Shown: piece by piece, positions 32,147-44,427 of the stretch | Layout: each line of letters starts with the position of its first letter | How positions within the stretch are numbered: position 1 is the stretch's first letter | Source: Nemertoderma westbladi | Lineage: Eukaryota > Xenacoelomorpha > Nemertodermatida > Nemertodermatidae | DNA length: 64,000 bases | Direction: 5' to 3' | Assembly: GCA_032718475.1 (NCBI GenBank) | Contig: JAUCBJ010007760.1 | Coordinates: 1 to 64,000 of the forward strand | Notes under the pieces: model-generated | What the model saw: the letters and a program-made list of their open reading frames with translations, nothing else | What the model was told of the DNA's origin: nothing | Databases searched by the model: none | Made by a program: the position numbers and the translations under genes

Positions 32147-33653
32147 GTCTTTAAAATACCTGAGTGTTTAAAGCTCATCTATCCCATCATAGTAGACATG
32201 TACCGAACAACAAGATTCCCACAAGAAATGAAAACAAATAAGTTGGTGCCAGTTCCCAAGAAGGGCAACCTAACACTCAATGGTTCTTTTCGGGGAATCT
32301 CATTGATCTCGATTGCTGCAAAGCTATACAATTGGATTCTATTAAATCGCATCAGGGATCCCATTGAGAGACTGCTCCGTGGAAATCAGAATGGGTTCCG
32401 TAAAGGTCGTGGGACCATGGAGCCCATTTTGGCACTTAGAAGGATAATTGAAGAATTATCAAAAAAAGAAAGACAGGCATCTATCTGGCTGTTATCTTTG
32501 TTGACTTCTTCAAGGCCTTTGATTCAGTCTCTCGCTCGCGTATGTTCAGCATACTTTCATTATATGGGATTCCTGATGAAATTATTGCAGCAATCGTATC
32601 AGTATACGATGGTTCGACATCATTTGTGTCTACTGTTGACGGTGACACAGAACCATTTGAAGTGTTATGGGGCGTCCTCCAAGGAGACACACTTGCACCA
32701 TTCTTGTTCATTATTGTGGTTGACTATGTTCTACGCATGTCCTTAGATCATCATAATGATGATGGGGTGATGATAACTCCACCTACTGGCTCCAGAAGTC
32801 GAGGAAATCCTGCCAAGTACCTAACTGATCTAGACTTTGCTGATGACTTAGGAGTACTCTCAGAATCACTAGAGGGAGCCCAACGGCTCCTCAGCTCATT
32901 AGAACATGCTGCTTCTAGTGTTGGTCTTTTTATTAACTCCAGAAAGACGAAAATTTTGACAGTTAACTTTGAAAGTTCTCAGCAAGTCTCTGATCGGATG
33001 AGCATAAGCTCAAAGGATGGTATGCTTGAGCATGTGGACGACTTCTGTTACCTGGGATCATGGATCCGGAAGTCAGGTGAGGACATTCGAATACGTAAGG
33101 GAAAGGCATGGGCAGCCTTGAATAGGCTTTCCATGATTTGGAAGTCACCGAGAATTAATCGGAAACTTAAGGTCCGATTATTTAGAGTAGCAGTAGTTCC
33201 AGTACTCCTCTACGGGAGTCCATGCTGGGCTCTAACTGCTGAGGACACCAAATCTCTGGATGGCACATTCACAAGAATGCTACGCCGGGTTCATTGCGTC
33301 AAGTACAATGCACACATCTCCAACCAGACACTATATAACATTGGAGGTGTCTCATTGGTTCCCCCAAGCTTGACACTAGAACAAAATCGCCTCCGCTTTG
33401 CAGGACATTGCTTTCGCCGTGAGGACCAGCCAGTGCATAATCTTGTACTTTGGCAGCCTCATGGAGTGAATAAGCATGGTGGACAGCCCATGACTTTCTT
33501 GATACGCATCTTAAAGGACACTGGCCTTAAAGATGCGGATGATCTAGCAAATGTCATGGGTGATAGGGAGTTGTGGCGGTGCAATTTTGTTGACAAGACG
33601 GCACAGCATTCTTAAAAATGCAGCTGCAATGCAGCATGCCGATCCTAGTAGTA
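32147..33653 (+). pseudogene. LINE-A reverse transcriptase, right part of the split copy
   Basis: Resumes at the exact codon where 24520 stopped (VFKIPECLKLIYP) and runs to the HS stop and TAG tail at about 33653. The frame is disturbed near 32460-32500, where the motif A segment (VIFVDFFKAFDSVSRSR) is read out of frame with the upstream part. From 32542 to 33615 a 357-codon frame is open and includes LQGDTLAPFLF, LDFADDLGVLS, YLGSWIRKSGED, RFAGHCFRREDQ and MGDRELWRC. The catalytic DD is intact. Confidence 0.83.
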
Positions 33654-34683
33654 GTGTCTACTGTTGATGGTGACACAGAACCATTTGAAGTGTTATGGGG
33701 CATCCTCCAGGGAGACACACTTGCACCATTCTTGTTCATAATTGTGGTTGACTATGTTCTACGCATGTCCTTAGATCATCATAATGATGATGGGGTGATG
33801 ATAACTCCACCTACTGGCTCCAGAAGTCGAGGAAATCCTCCCAAGTACCTAACTGATCTAGACTTTGCTGATGACTTAGGAGTACTCTCAGAATCACTAG
33901 AGGGAGCCCAACGGCTCCTCAGCTCATTAGAACACGCTGCTTCTAGTGTTGGTCTTTTTATTAACTCCAGAAAGACCAAAATTTTGACAGTTAACTTTGA
34001 AAGTTCTCAGCAAGTCTCTGATCGGATGAGCATAAGTTCAAAGGATGGTATGCTTGAGCATGTGGACGACTTCTGTTACCTGGGATCATGGATCTGGAAG
34101 TCAGGTGAGGACCTTCGAATACGTAAGGAAAAGGCATGGGCAGCATTGAATAGGCTTTCCAGGATTTGGAAGTCACCGAGTATTAATCGGAAACTTAAGT
34201 TCCGATTATTTAGAGCAGCAGTGGTTCCAGTACTCCTCTATGGGAGTCCATGCTGGGCTCTAACTGCTGAGGACACCAAATCTCTGGATGGCACATTCAC
34301 AAGAATGCTACGCCGGGTTCATTGTGTCAAGTACAATGCACACATCTCCAACCAGACACTATATAACATTTGAGGTGTTTCATTGGTTCCCCCAAGCTTG
34401 ACAATAGAACAAAATCGCCTCCGCTTTGCAGGACATTGCTTTCGCCGTGAAGACCAGCCAGTGCATAATCTTGTACTCTGGCAGCCTCATGGAGTGAATA
34501 AGCATGGTGGACAGCCCATGACTTTCTTGAGACGCATCTTAAAGGACACTGGTCTTGAAGATGCGGATGATCTAGCAAATGTCATGGGTGATAGGGAGTT
34601 GTGGCGGCGCAATTTTGTCGACAAGCCGGCACAGCATTCTTAAAAATGCAGCTGCAATGCAGCATGCCGATACTAGTAGTTAT
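33654..34683 (+). mobile_element. LINE-A, 5'-truncated copy joined head-to-tail to the previous one
   Basis: Begins at TGTCTACTGTTGATGG directly after the TAG run of the preceding LINE-A and ends in TAGTAG at about 34677. It carries only the reverse transcriptase from just before motif B onward; an in-frame stop (TGA, about 34371) breaks the C-terminal part. Its truncation point is within a few bases of that of the 425-1463 copy. Confidence 0.8.
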
Positions 34684-35180
34684 GATAAAGGTGTTTATCA
34701 TCATATAGATGTATCGTGGTAAGGTTAGCATGAGGAACAAAGGTTATATCTAAATATCTACAAACTTTGCTAATTTCGTTGTTAATTCGTTTCGTTGACA
34801 CACTTTTGTCTGCCATTTGTGGGTTGGAAATGCTTAGTGGACTAGATTCGTTAACACTCCCCCCCATGCTTTCTCCCCGGTTAGAAGATAGCCTCTACCG
34901 CAAAGTGCGTTACATTCCGAGAAATCCGATCTAATATCGGATATGGAGTGGGACTCTCTTCTCCGGAACCAGTCTCCCAATCTGGTCTCACTGGGTCTGA
35001 ACTCACTACCCATCCCTGGTGCTCCTGCGAGCCTTGCCACGCCACGACATGTGGCGTCTCTTCCTGAAACAATTTCAAATTGGGTCCTAATTTCCTCACT
35101 TCTCACACCTCTCATTAGTCCCATAAGACTCATCCTCTTCCCCGACTTCCCAGATGTTACATTCTCCATTTCGCAAAAGA
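34684..35180 (-). mobile_element. Fragment of an LTR-B-type element (LTR edge and adjacent internal end)
   Basis: TTCGTTAACA followed by CTCCCCCCCATGCT (34846-34870) matches the LTR/internal junction at 25041-25064 (GCTAACA then CTCCCCCCCATGCT). The next 300 bp resemble 25065-25230 (GGTTAGAAGATAGC, GTGGCGTCTC). On the minus strand this is polypurine tract plus LTR start. The remaining LTR side (34690-34845) is diverged and may be cut. The right edge abuts LINE-B. Confidence 0.55.
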
Positions 35181-37230
35181 CACCTTTTTAAAACGCTTTG
35201 AAGCACTTCAGTCAATGGATGAAGACCAGTCCACCGATTCAATATACCATAATATAATAACAGCCCATAAGGAATCAGCTAAGAGGCTTATCACCCCAAA
35301 AACCCAAACGAAAACAGTATGTGCCATGCCAAAACTATGAGGTTACTTGTAAGAGAGAAGATCTTAAGATAGCCTACAAAGTTGAAAACTGAACAACCAA
35401 CAACCGAAAACATTAACAAGGTTGAGAAAGCTAAGGACGATCTTAAATTGGCCTACAACATCAGTCTGGAAAAGTATATACAGGATAAAATCGAAGCAAT
35501 TACAACTGCTCACATACAGCAACAATCAAGACTTACCTGACAAACTGTAAATGAGGTATCTGGTCGGAAAAGTTGTGCAAAGGGACGCCTCAAACCCGTT
35601 AGTCCTCAAGAACGTGTAGGGAAGTGGTAAAATCACTTCAGCAACTTGCTTGGGCATCCACCAAACATCGAGGTCAGCTCTACAAGGAAAATATATGACA
35701 AGACACTACCTATAGAAACAGGGGACTTCACACCTGCCGAACTCCAAAGAATCATTAAAAGCATGTCCAATAATAAAGCGAGTGGATTAGATGAAATCCC
35801 AGCGGAGGTATGGAAAACCGGAGTGCTAAACAGACCATTATTGAATGTTTGCATCCGGATGTTAAAAGGGGAAAAGCCACCACCAATTTGGACTAAAGGT
35901 CAACTAAAGCCTCTCCCCAAGAAAGGAGACCTCGGCATACCAACAAACTATCGTGGGATCTGTCTGCTTGTGGTAGCTGCCAAAATATACAATAAAATGA
36001 TTCTATATAGGATTAGGCCTCACATAGAGAAACTACTGCGTAAGAGCCAAAACGGATTTTGACCAAGTAGATCAACAATAGCTCAGATACTTGCACTACG
36101 GAGACTGATTGAAGGAATTAAGTCAAAGAATCTCCCCGCAGTCATTACTTTTGTGGACTTCAAGAAGGCATTCGACTCCATCCATAGAGTTAAAATGCTT
36201 GTAATCCTAAGAGCTTATGGAATACCAGAAGTATTTGTTGCTGGCATTGGATTGTTATATTGTGACACAGAAGCGCAGGTACTCTCACCAGATGGTGAAA
36301 CTGAGATTTTCTCAATCCTGGCTGGCGTACTGCAAGGTGACACATTAGCACCATTACTATTTGTAATTGTGCTGGATTACGCAATGAGGACGGCCACAAA
36401 GGGTGAAGATCTGGGATTCACACTTCAAGAACGTAGAAGTAGTAGATATCCGGCAACTACAGTCACAGACACCGACTTTGCGGATGATATCGCCCTGCTC
36501 TCTAATACGCTAGCAGATGCACAGCTTCTACTAAATAAAGTGGAAAGGGCTGCTAAGGAGGTTGGATTGCATATAAATGCTACCAAGACCGAATTCATGA
36601 CCTTTAATGTTGATGGAAACTTGACAACCATTGATAATAATCAACTAAGGCAGATCGATGACTTCCAGTACCTTGGATCATGGATAGAGAGTAGCAAAAA
36701 GGACATAGAAGTTAGGAAAGCAAAGGCTTGGGTAGCTCTATCAAAAATGGATACCATCTGGAAATCAGATCTCTCCAGGCACCTGAAGACTAAGTTCTTT
36801 CGAGCTACAGTGGAAAGTGTATTTTATACGGGGGTGATACCTGGACACTGACTAAATCACTTGAACAACGAATTGATGGTTGCTACACAAGACTACTAAA
36901 GGCAGCCCTAAACATCAGCTGGAGACAACACATGACAAACGCCGAGCTTTATGGTACAATACCACCTGTATCAACCACCCTCCGTGAACGCAGATTAAGA
37001 TTCAGTGGGCACTGCTGGCGAAGTAAAGACGAGGTCATACCAGATCTACTTCTCTGGCAACCAACTCATGGAAAGCGTAGTCGTGGACGACCGGCCATAA
37101 CATATATAGATCAACTTGAAAGGGATACTGAACTTGGGAGAAACGAAATTGCGACAACTATGGAGAATCGGGAAGCCTGGAAGGATCTCGTTTCCACTGT
37201 CCGAGTTCGCTCGACCTAGTAGTAGTAGTA
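35181..37230 (+). mobile_element. LINE-B copy lacking the endonuclease
   Basis: Begins in the linker (CGCTTTGAAGCACTTCAGTC, matching about 59285) and ends in (TAG)n at about 37218-37229. The reverse transcriptase parts are broken by stops at about 36061 and a frameshift near 36830. Landmarks: NNKASGLDEIPAEVWK, FVDFKKAFDSIHR, LQGDTLAPLLFVIVLDYAM, FADDIALLS, YLGSWIESS, GHCWRSKDE and GKRSRGRPAITYID. The same layout and tail as LINE-A show the two are related families, but the sequences are clearly distinct. Confidence 0.82.
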
Positions 37231-37774
37231 TACAGTAATTGTGTAAATTCGACAAGCTTCCTTCCTGCCCCTGTCTCTAATTATACTAAAAAATGTAAAT
37301 AAAGAAATAAATAAATCCAAGCGCTAGCACCAGCGCCAGCGCACCCCCTAAACCTTCTAAAAATTTACGTAATTTAATTTTAATACTCTGATAAGGTAAT
37401 TTTATTGAAAACCTAATTTGTTTTAAAGTAAACTATGTTATGTACATCATTAGTTAAGTATTTTTTAATTCAGTTTAACGTATTGTAATTATAATTTTTT
37501 AAATATTAAAAATCAAATTGTCATCCAATCAAATCAATCAAATCAAAACCAACTTATTAAATTCTGCTCATTCATTTTTAATTAATGGAGGGTTTTAACC
37601 ATCCGGCCGACAAACCACACTTTTGCTCACAGGTTGTTGTAAGACAAGACATTCAATATAACCCCCGTGATCACATCCCCTCTCTTGTTGTGGACTATTA
37701 CTATATCATTGTACAAGTTGCAGACCTTCACACCCCCCCCCCCCCCCCCCCCATTATAATGTGTTGTAGCCATC
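37231..37774. other. AT-rich spacer ending in a C20 run
   Basis: No gene. Includes an AATAAATAAATCC-type tail at about 37295-37318 and a C20 homopolymer at 37733-37752 immediately before the minisatellite. Confidence 0.5.
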
Positions 37775-40237
37775 CACCCAACCCATTGCGTAACTCCGAA
37801 TTAAACTCCACACAGCACACTCCACACCCAACCCATTGCGTAACTCCGAATTAAACTCCACACAGCACACTCCACACCCAACCCATTGCGTAACTCCGAA
37901 TTAAACTCCACACAGCACACTCCACACCCAACCCATTGCGTAACTCCGAATTAAACTCCACACAGCACACTCCACACCCAACCCATTGCGTAACTCCGAA
38001 TTAAACTCCACACAGCACACTCCACACCCAACCCATTGCGTAACTCCGAATTAAACTCCACACAGCACACTCCACACCCAACCCATTGCGTAACTCCGAA
38101 TTAAACTCCACACAGCACACTCCACACCCAACCCATTGCGTAACTCCGAATTAAACTCCACACAGCACACTCCACACCCAACCCATTGCGTAACTCCGAA
38201 TTAAACTCCACACAGCACACTCCACACCCAACCCATTGCGTAACTCCGAATTAAACTCCACACAGCACACTCCACACCCAACCCATTGCGTAACTCCGAA
38301 TTAAACTCCACACAGCACACTCCACACCCAACCCATTGCGTAACTCCGAATTAAACTCCACACAGCACACTCCACACCCAACCCATTGCGTAACTCCGAA
38401 TTAAACTCCACACAGCACACTCCACACCCAACCCATTGCGTAACTCCGAATTAAACTCCACACAGCACACTCCACACCCAACCCATTGCGTAACTCCGAA
38501 TTAAACTCCACACAGCACACTCCACACCCAACCCATTGCGTAACTCCGAATTAAACTCCACACAGCACACTCCACACCCAACCCATTGCGTAACTCCGAA
38601 TTAAACTCCACACAGCACACTCCACACCCAACCCATTGCGTAACTCCGAATTAAACTCCACACAGCACACTCCACACCCAACCCATTGCGTAACTCCGAA
38701 TTAAACTCCACACAGCACACTCCACACCCAACCCATTGCGTAACTCCGAATTAAACTCCACACAGCACACTCCACACCCAACCCATTGCGTAACTCCGAA
38801 TTAAACTCCACACAGCACACTCCACACCCAACCCATTGCGTAACTCCGAATTAAACTCCACACAGCACACTCCACACCCAACCCATTGCGTAACTCCGAA
38901 TTAAACTCCACACAGCACACTCCACACCCAACCCATTGCGTAACTCCGAATTAAACTCCACACAGCACACTCCACACCCAACCCATTGCGTAACTCCGAA
39001 TTAAACTCCACACAGCACACTCCACACCCAACCCATTGCGTAACTCCGAATTAAACTCCACACAGCACACTCCACACCCAACCCATTGCGTAACTCCGAA
39101 TTAAACTCCACACAGCACACTCCACACCCAACCCATTGCGTAACTCCGAATTAAACTCCACACAGCACACTCCACACCCAACCCATTGCGTAACTCCGAA
39201 TTAAACTCCACACAGCACACTCCACACCCAACCCATTGCGTAACTCCGAATTAAACTCCACACAGCACACTCCACACCCAACCCATTGCGTAACTCCGAA
39301 TTAAACTCCACACAGCACACTCCACACCCAACCCATTGCGTAACTCCGAATTAAACTCCACACAGCACACTCCACACCCAACCCATTGCGTAACTCCGAA
39401 TTAAACTCCACACAGCACACTCCACACCCAACCCATTGCGTAACTCCGAATTAAACTCCACACAGCACACTCCACACCCAACCCATTGCGTAACTCCGAA
39501 TTAAACTCCACACAGCACACTCCACACCCAACCCATTGCGTAACTCCGAATTAAACTCCACACAGCACACTCCACACCCAACCCATTGCGTAACTCCGAA
39601 TTAAACTCCACACAGCACACTCCACACCCAACCCATTGCGTAACTCCGAATTAAACTCCACACAGCACACTCCACACCCAACCCATTGCGTAACTCCGAA
39701 TTAAACTCCACACAGCACACTCCACACCCAACCCATTGCGTAACTCCGAATTAAACTCCACACAGCACACTCCACACCCAACCCATTGCGTAACTCCGAA
39801 TTAAACTCCACACAGCACACTCCACACCCAACCCATTGCGTAACTCCGAATTAAACTCCACACAGCACACTCCACACCCAACCCATTGCGTAACTCCGAA
39901 TTAAACTCCACACAGCACACTCCACACCCAACCCATTGCGTAACTCCGAATTAAACTCCACACAGCACACTCCACACCCAACCCATTGCGTAACTCCGAA
40001 TTAAACTCCACACAGCACACTCCACACCCAACCCATTGCGTAACTCCGAATTAAACTCCACACAGCACACTCAACACCCAACCCATTGCGTAACTCCGAA
40101 TTAAACTCCACACAGCACACTCAACACCCAACCCATTGCGTAACTCCGAATTAAACTCCACACAGCACACTCAACACCCAACCCATTGCGTAACTCCGAA
40201 TTAAACTCCACACAGCACACTCAACACCCAACCCATT
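37775..40237. repeat. 50-bp minisatellite, about 49 units
   Basis: Perfect or near-perfect 50-bp unit containing ACCCATTGCGTAACTCCG and AATTAAACTCCACACAGCAC. Units are essentially identical except that the last four carry TCAACACCCA where the rest have TCCACACCCA. The array stops inside a unit (CCCATT) at the LINE-C insertion and resumes at 49878. Confidence 0.96.
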
Positions 40238-40512
40238 CATTTCATTTCATTTCCGGCTTCTGGCCCCGGTGGCTATTAATTAGCATTAATATTAAAATAG
40301 GGATAAAATGTGAACAATACACAAATGCATAATATAGTACGATAAAATATAAGTTGTAGAAATAATAGTCATAATAAGAAATTAAGTAAAAATTGTTATA
40401 CCCATGTACTATGCAATGCGTAGTTAATCATTGAAAACGATATTGTGCGGATATGTCGTTTATTTTACATATATATATTCTTTTTTTTTACACGCTCGTG
40501 GGACATTTCATT

Positions 40513-43500
40513 TCAGTCAATAAAGTACTGGAAGTTGTTGTTACTCTCTATTCCCTCTCCCCTCAAAAAATTCGTTATTGCAGCATGTTTGATTTGAAAG
40601 CTTGCATGGCTGTTCAAAATGGAATAACAATACATGGCCTGGAATTCATCTTTAAATGGTGTTGTTGTTTCACTGCTCAAAGTTCTTTGTCTTGCGCCTT
40701 TGATGACGGCTTTTATGTTAAACAGGGTCGATGCTAGGTTTGTTAGAGATGGTAGATCTTCCTTCCATGCCAATAGACTGTACTCAGACATGTATGTATT
40801 ATCTCGCGTTCTCGCTGTATGATGTGCTAGTATTGTTGAGAATAAGTGTAATACTTTAGTATTATGGCTATTTAATATGTTGTATGTGACCCGACATTTG
40901 TTGTATGCTACTATTTGCTGAACAGTTTCACTGTCGAAGAGCTTCCATAAGACATTGTTAGATATGTAATTACTAACTCCAAGTATTGTGCGCATGGCTT
41001 TTCGGATTGTTCTATCTAGGGGTCTCAATAGGGCAATCCCTATAGTTGAAGATCCATAAAAAATTGATGGGAGACATACAATTTTCCATATGAGAGATGT
41101 AACGTTTAGTGGGACATCATAGGACGAAAGTGCTTTTGATTTTGTTTGGGAAACATTTATCCAGCACTTTTTCGTGAAGTGGTCTCGTAGGTTGGATTGG
41201 GTAGATGGTAAGGGTAGCCCCAAATATTTAAGTTTTGCCTCTTGTATTAGGTTTTTCCCAGGTTCAACTTGAATTGATTCTTGATTTCCTATCGGTTGTG
41301 AAGGGCAACAATGTAATGGGATTTGTGTATGTTCAAGCATAATCCATTATTCTTGAAATAGTCGGTGCACAGACGTAGTATTCTAATGAGGTCAGATTTT
41401 AAATTGGCCAATATTAATATATCATCTGCAAAACTAAAGGCTGGGTAGGACTCATCTGCAACATGTAGGCCCAGTTTGGCAGTATCTAGGGATGCAAATA
41501 GGTCTGCTAAGTAAAAATTAAAAAGCCAACCAGAGAGTACTCCACCTTGGCGTATGCCACGATGGAGTGGTATCATCTTCGTATGGATGAGGTTTCCAAT
41601 CTTTATTGAGGCTTTTGATTTGCTGTAATAGGAGGATAACAAAGCGATCAGTTGTGGACTCAGGTTTGTTTCTTCGAGTTTGCTGAACATAACATTGTGT
41701 TTAATGGTATCAAAAGCGGCCGATAGATCGAGTGATACGACATGGACTGGTGATGACTCTTTGTTGAAAAATTCAATGAGTTTGCTTGCTGTTAGATATG
41801 GTACTTCACTGTGCATCCCATGTTTATATGCCATTTGCAGGTGGCTTTGTTTAATTGGTTTTAGTTCCTCAATGATTGTGTGCTCCCAAAGTTTGACAAA
41901 GATAGATATTATTGATATTCCTCTGTAGCTTGAAACTTGATCCTTTTGTTTGTCATAACCTTTAAGTTGTGGTAGGAGTATGCTTTGGCACATTTCTTCA
42001 GGGAAATAAGAATGAGATCGCATTCCGTTATATAGTGTTGCAATGAAATTGCATAATGACTCAGAGCTTCCATAGTGCAGATGTTCGGCTTTGATGTTGT
42101 TTCTATCCGCAGCTTTACGTTTGTTTAATTTCGATATTGCCATTGCAATCTCGTTTCCTGTTAGAAACTTATAGTTTTTGTAATCTTTCTGAGGGACAGT
42201 GACTGTCTTATGTGTGGTGTTTTCATTTTCACACCTTTCGAAAAAACGTTCATAATGGTTGTATAGATTTGTCCTATTTGCTTGTGTCATATGTCTATTT
42301 CCGTCCTGATTAGTCCGTAGCTGATGCCAAAACTTGTTAGGGTTAGACTCACAAGCATTTGCTAGGTTAATTATCTCCTGCTTGTATGCTTTGTGTTCTT
42401 GGTACGCTTTGTATCTTCGTTGCTTCAGTTGTGATAGGTCATTTTTGGCCTGATTAGTAGCTCCATCTGTTTGGTAGTGATCATTATTAAATTTAACTGG
42501 ACTCCTTGTTCTGAGGGCATGTTTCCATTTTTTTCTCTTACGTGGCACAATATTTGGTATATATTTATCAGCAGCTGCTGAAAGTGTGCTAATCATACTT
42601 GACACCATGTTGTCTAGAGTACAGTTGTCTAGTTGTGGGTTATTCATGGCTTCACGAGTTAGTGTTTTAAATTTGGACTCTATTTCCTGCTTGTAGTCTT
42701 CGATTTGAGAAGTTGAGGCTGTATCAAAAAGGTGTACTTTCTTCACTACTTGTTTCTTCCAACTATGACCTGTAGTTGCATTGTCCGTTTTAGTCATCGA
42801 GAAGGTGGTCATTACTGGTGTGTGATCTGATAGATTGTTACTATCTTGAATGAAAATATGTGTATTGCTGTTTGATATCAGAGAGTTTTCGCTTATGATG
42901 TAGTCAATTAAAGTTGTTCTTTTGATTAGGCCATCCCTTGATTTGAAGTGGTAGCTTGTATCTGCTCCAGTTGTTGAGTAACGAGTACTAGTTATTTCCA
43001 TATCAAAAGGCTTCATAATATGCTCCTTAAACAGCTGGCCAAAGTTGGATTTTATTATGTTGCTTATTGAATCTTTTTTAGGTTGCAGCTGGCCATTAAT
43101 ATCACCTGCAATAATCACTGTTTCATTGTTATTGGTTGACTCCTCCAACAGGCTATGTAATTTTCCACACTCTTCTAAGTATAAGGTCCGAGATTGTTCT
43201 TCTTTTGTATCTGATGGCATGTATAGGCCAAGAACTGTGAGATCAGATGTGGATAATCCTTTAATGTTTATACCAGCGATTCTGTCAGACATTGTTTTTC
43301 TCACAGATGTGTATGGTGCGAGAGTTGTTTTAATAAAGATTGCGACGCCCCCTTCCCCTCGAACTCTCTGTTTTTGTTCAAACATTCCTTCGGATATAGT
43401 ATAGCTTATGCAGCTGTACCCTTTTTGGATCCTTGCCATTTGAAAGTGAAACTTTGCTTCTCCAGCGCTGAGCCAGTGTTCCTCTATGACTAGGATGTCT

Positions 43501-43829
43501 GGTGTGTGGTGTTTTAGAATGGAGTTTGTGTATGTCTTGTTGCGCATATATCCTTTGCAGTTAAACGTTATTATCGATAGGGGAAGTGGGTTGTGTAGGG
43601 GCTTGTCGGAATTATATATTGTTGTACATATCTTTGCAGCTTTGTTTTCGTTTTGGTTATGTATGTCATTTGTGATTTTGTGAAATGTTGATGTGTTTGG
43701 GGATTTAGAATTAATAAGTAAAGATGTAGTGAGATTTTGTGATTTGGTGATTTGGTCAGATTGTAGAGGTTGTTTAAAAACGATTTTTGCGCTGGTTGTT
43801 GTATTGTCTGCTGTAATAGTAGGCTTCAC
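40513..43829 (-). pseudogene. LINE-C ORF2: endonuclease and reverse transcriptase
   Basis: An 846-codon frame (43829-41289) followed, after a frameshift in the overlap 41289-41340, by a further 275 codons (41340-40513). The endonuclease starts near residue 80 (LSIITFNCKGYMRN, IEEHWLS, IIAGDINGQL, LSDHTPVM). The reverse transcriptase shows KLNKRKAADRNNIKAEHL, VSLDLSAAFDTIKHNVM (motif A), LHRGIRQGGVLSGWLFNFYL (motif B) and FSFADDILILAN (motif C, about residue 800). The second part holds YLGLPLPS and the thumb region. Apart from the single frameshift all catalytic boxes look intact, so this copy died recently or the shift is a sequence error. CR1/Jockey-group affinity is my reading, not tested. 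Confidence 0.85.
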
Positions 43830-44394
43830 CCCTTCGTTCTTTAGTCAGGTGCTTTTCTATTTCCTGTTGGTAATCTTTGTGTTCTTGCCTGTGGTAATGG
43901 TTGTACTCATTTCTCGGATGCCATCTGTTATAGTCAGTGCCCGAGAAATGATTATACCTATGTTGGTGATGGTGGTATTGTTGTGGCTTATATTGTCGGT
44001 GATGTTTGATTGGTTCGTACTGTTGTCTGAAATTATAGTTTACATTGTTTCTTATAGTCCTATAGTTATCATCTTCGTAGAATCGTTTTCCCCTCAACCT
44101 TTCCGCGTTGCTTATACTGTCTCTGCATGGGAAGTGGTTAATTTTCGTAGCTGTTTTCCTTTCTGTTGTGTTGAAGGGTTTGTCCCACGTTTTGTATTTT
44201 AAATCATTTTCTTTATGGGAGTTGCGTTTCCTTTCTTGTTGTGGGTGTTCTTGTCGATATGATTGGTTCATTGTAACCTCTTGATGTCTAGATACTCCTT
44301 GCATTTTGGAGTTTTGTGTATTCTCTCGTGGTTTATCATTGCCATTTGGCTTATTTTCTTGATCACGGTAGCTATATCCTTTGGGACTGGGCAT
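43774..44394 (-). CDS. His/Tyr/Arg-rich C-terminal part of LINE-C ORF1
   Basis: 206 codons in the same frame as the upstream 44428-47643 frame, separated only by one TAA (44428-44430) and 11 open codons. Strongly basic and rich in His, Tyr, Gln and Asn (HHRQYKPQQYHHHQHRYNHF), a composition common in nucleic-acid-binding tails. It overlaps the first 56 bases of ORF2. Either the TAA is a mutation in this copy or the segment is reached by stop readthrough. Confidence 0.6.
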   Translation of the reverse strand: MPSPKGYSYRDQENKPNGNDKPRENTQNSKMQGVSRHQEVTMNQSYRQEHPQQERKRNSHKENDLKYKTWDKPFNTTERKTATKINHFPCRDSISNAERLRGKRFYEDDNYRTIRNNVNYNFRQQYEPIKHHRQYKPQQYHHHQHRYNHFSGTDYNRWHPRNEYNHYHRQEHKDYQQEIEKHLTKERRGEAYYYSRQYNNQRKNRF

Positions 44395-44427
44395 ATCTAA
44401 TTTTACATATTCAGTAACAAATGGGTT

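Noticed and set aside
37775-40237. Possible CRISPR array because of regular 50-bp repeats
   Set aside because: Repeats are directly adjacent with no unique spacers, in a metazoan transposon context. It is a minisatellite.
43045-44202. Hydrophobic plus-strand frames that look like membrane proteins
   Set aside because: Antisense of the LINE-C ORF2 endonuclease and the His/Asn-rich ORF1 tail; codons rich in A on one strand give Phe/Leu/Val on the other.
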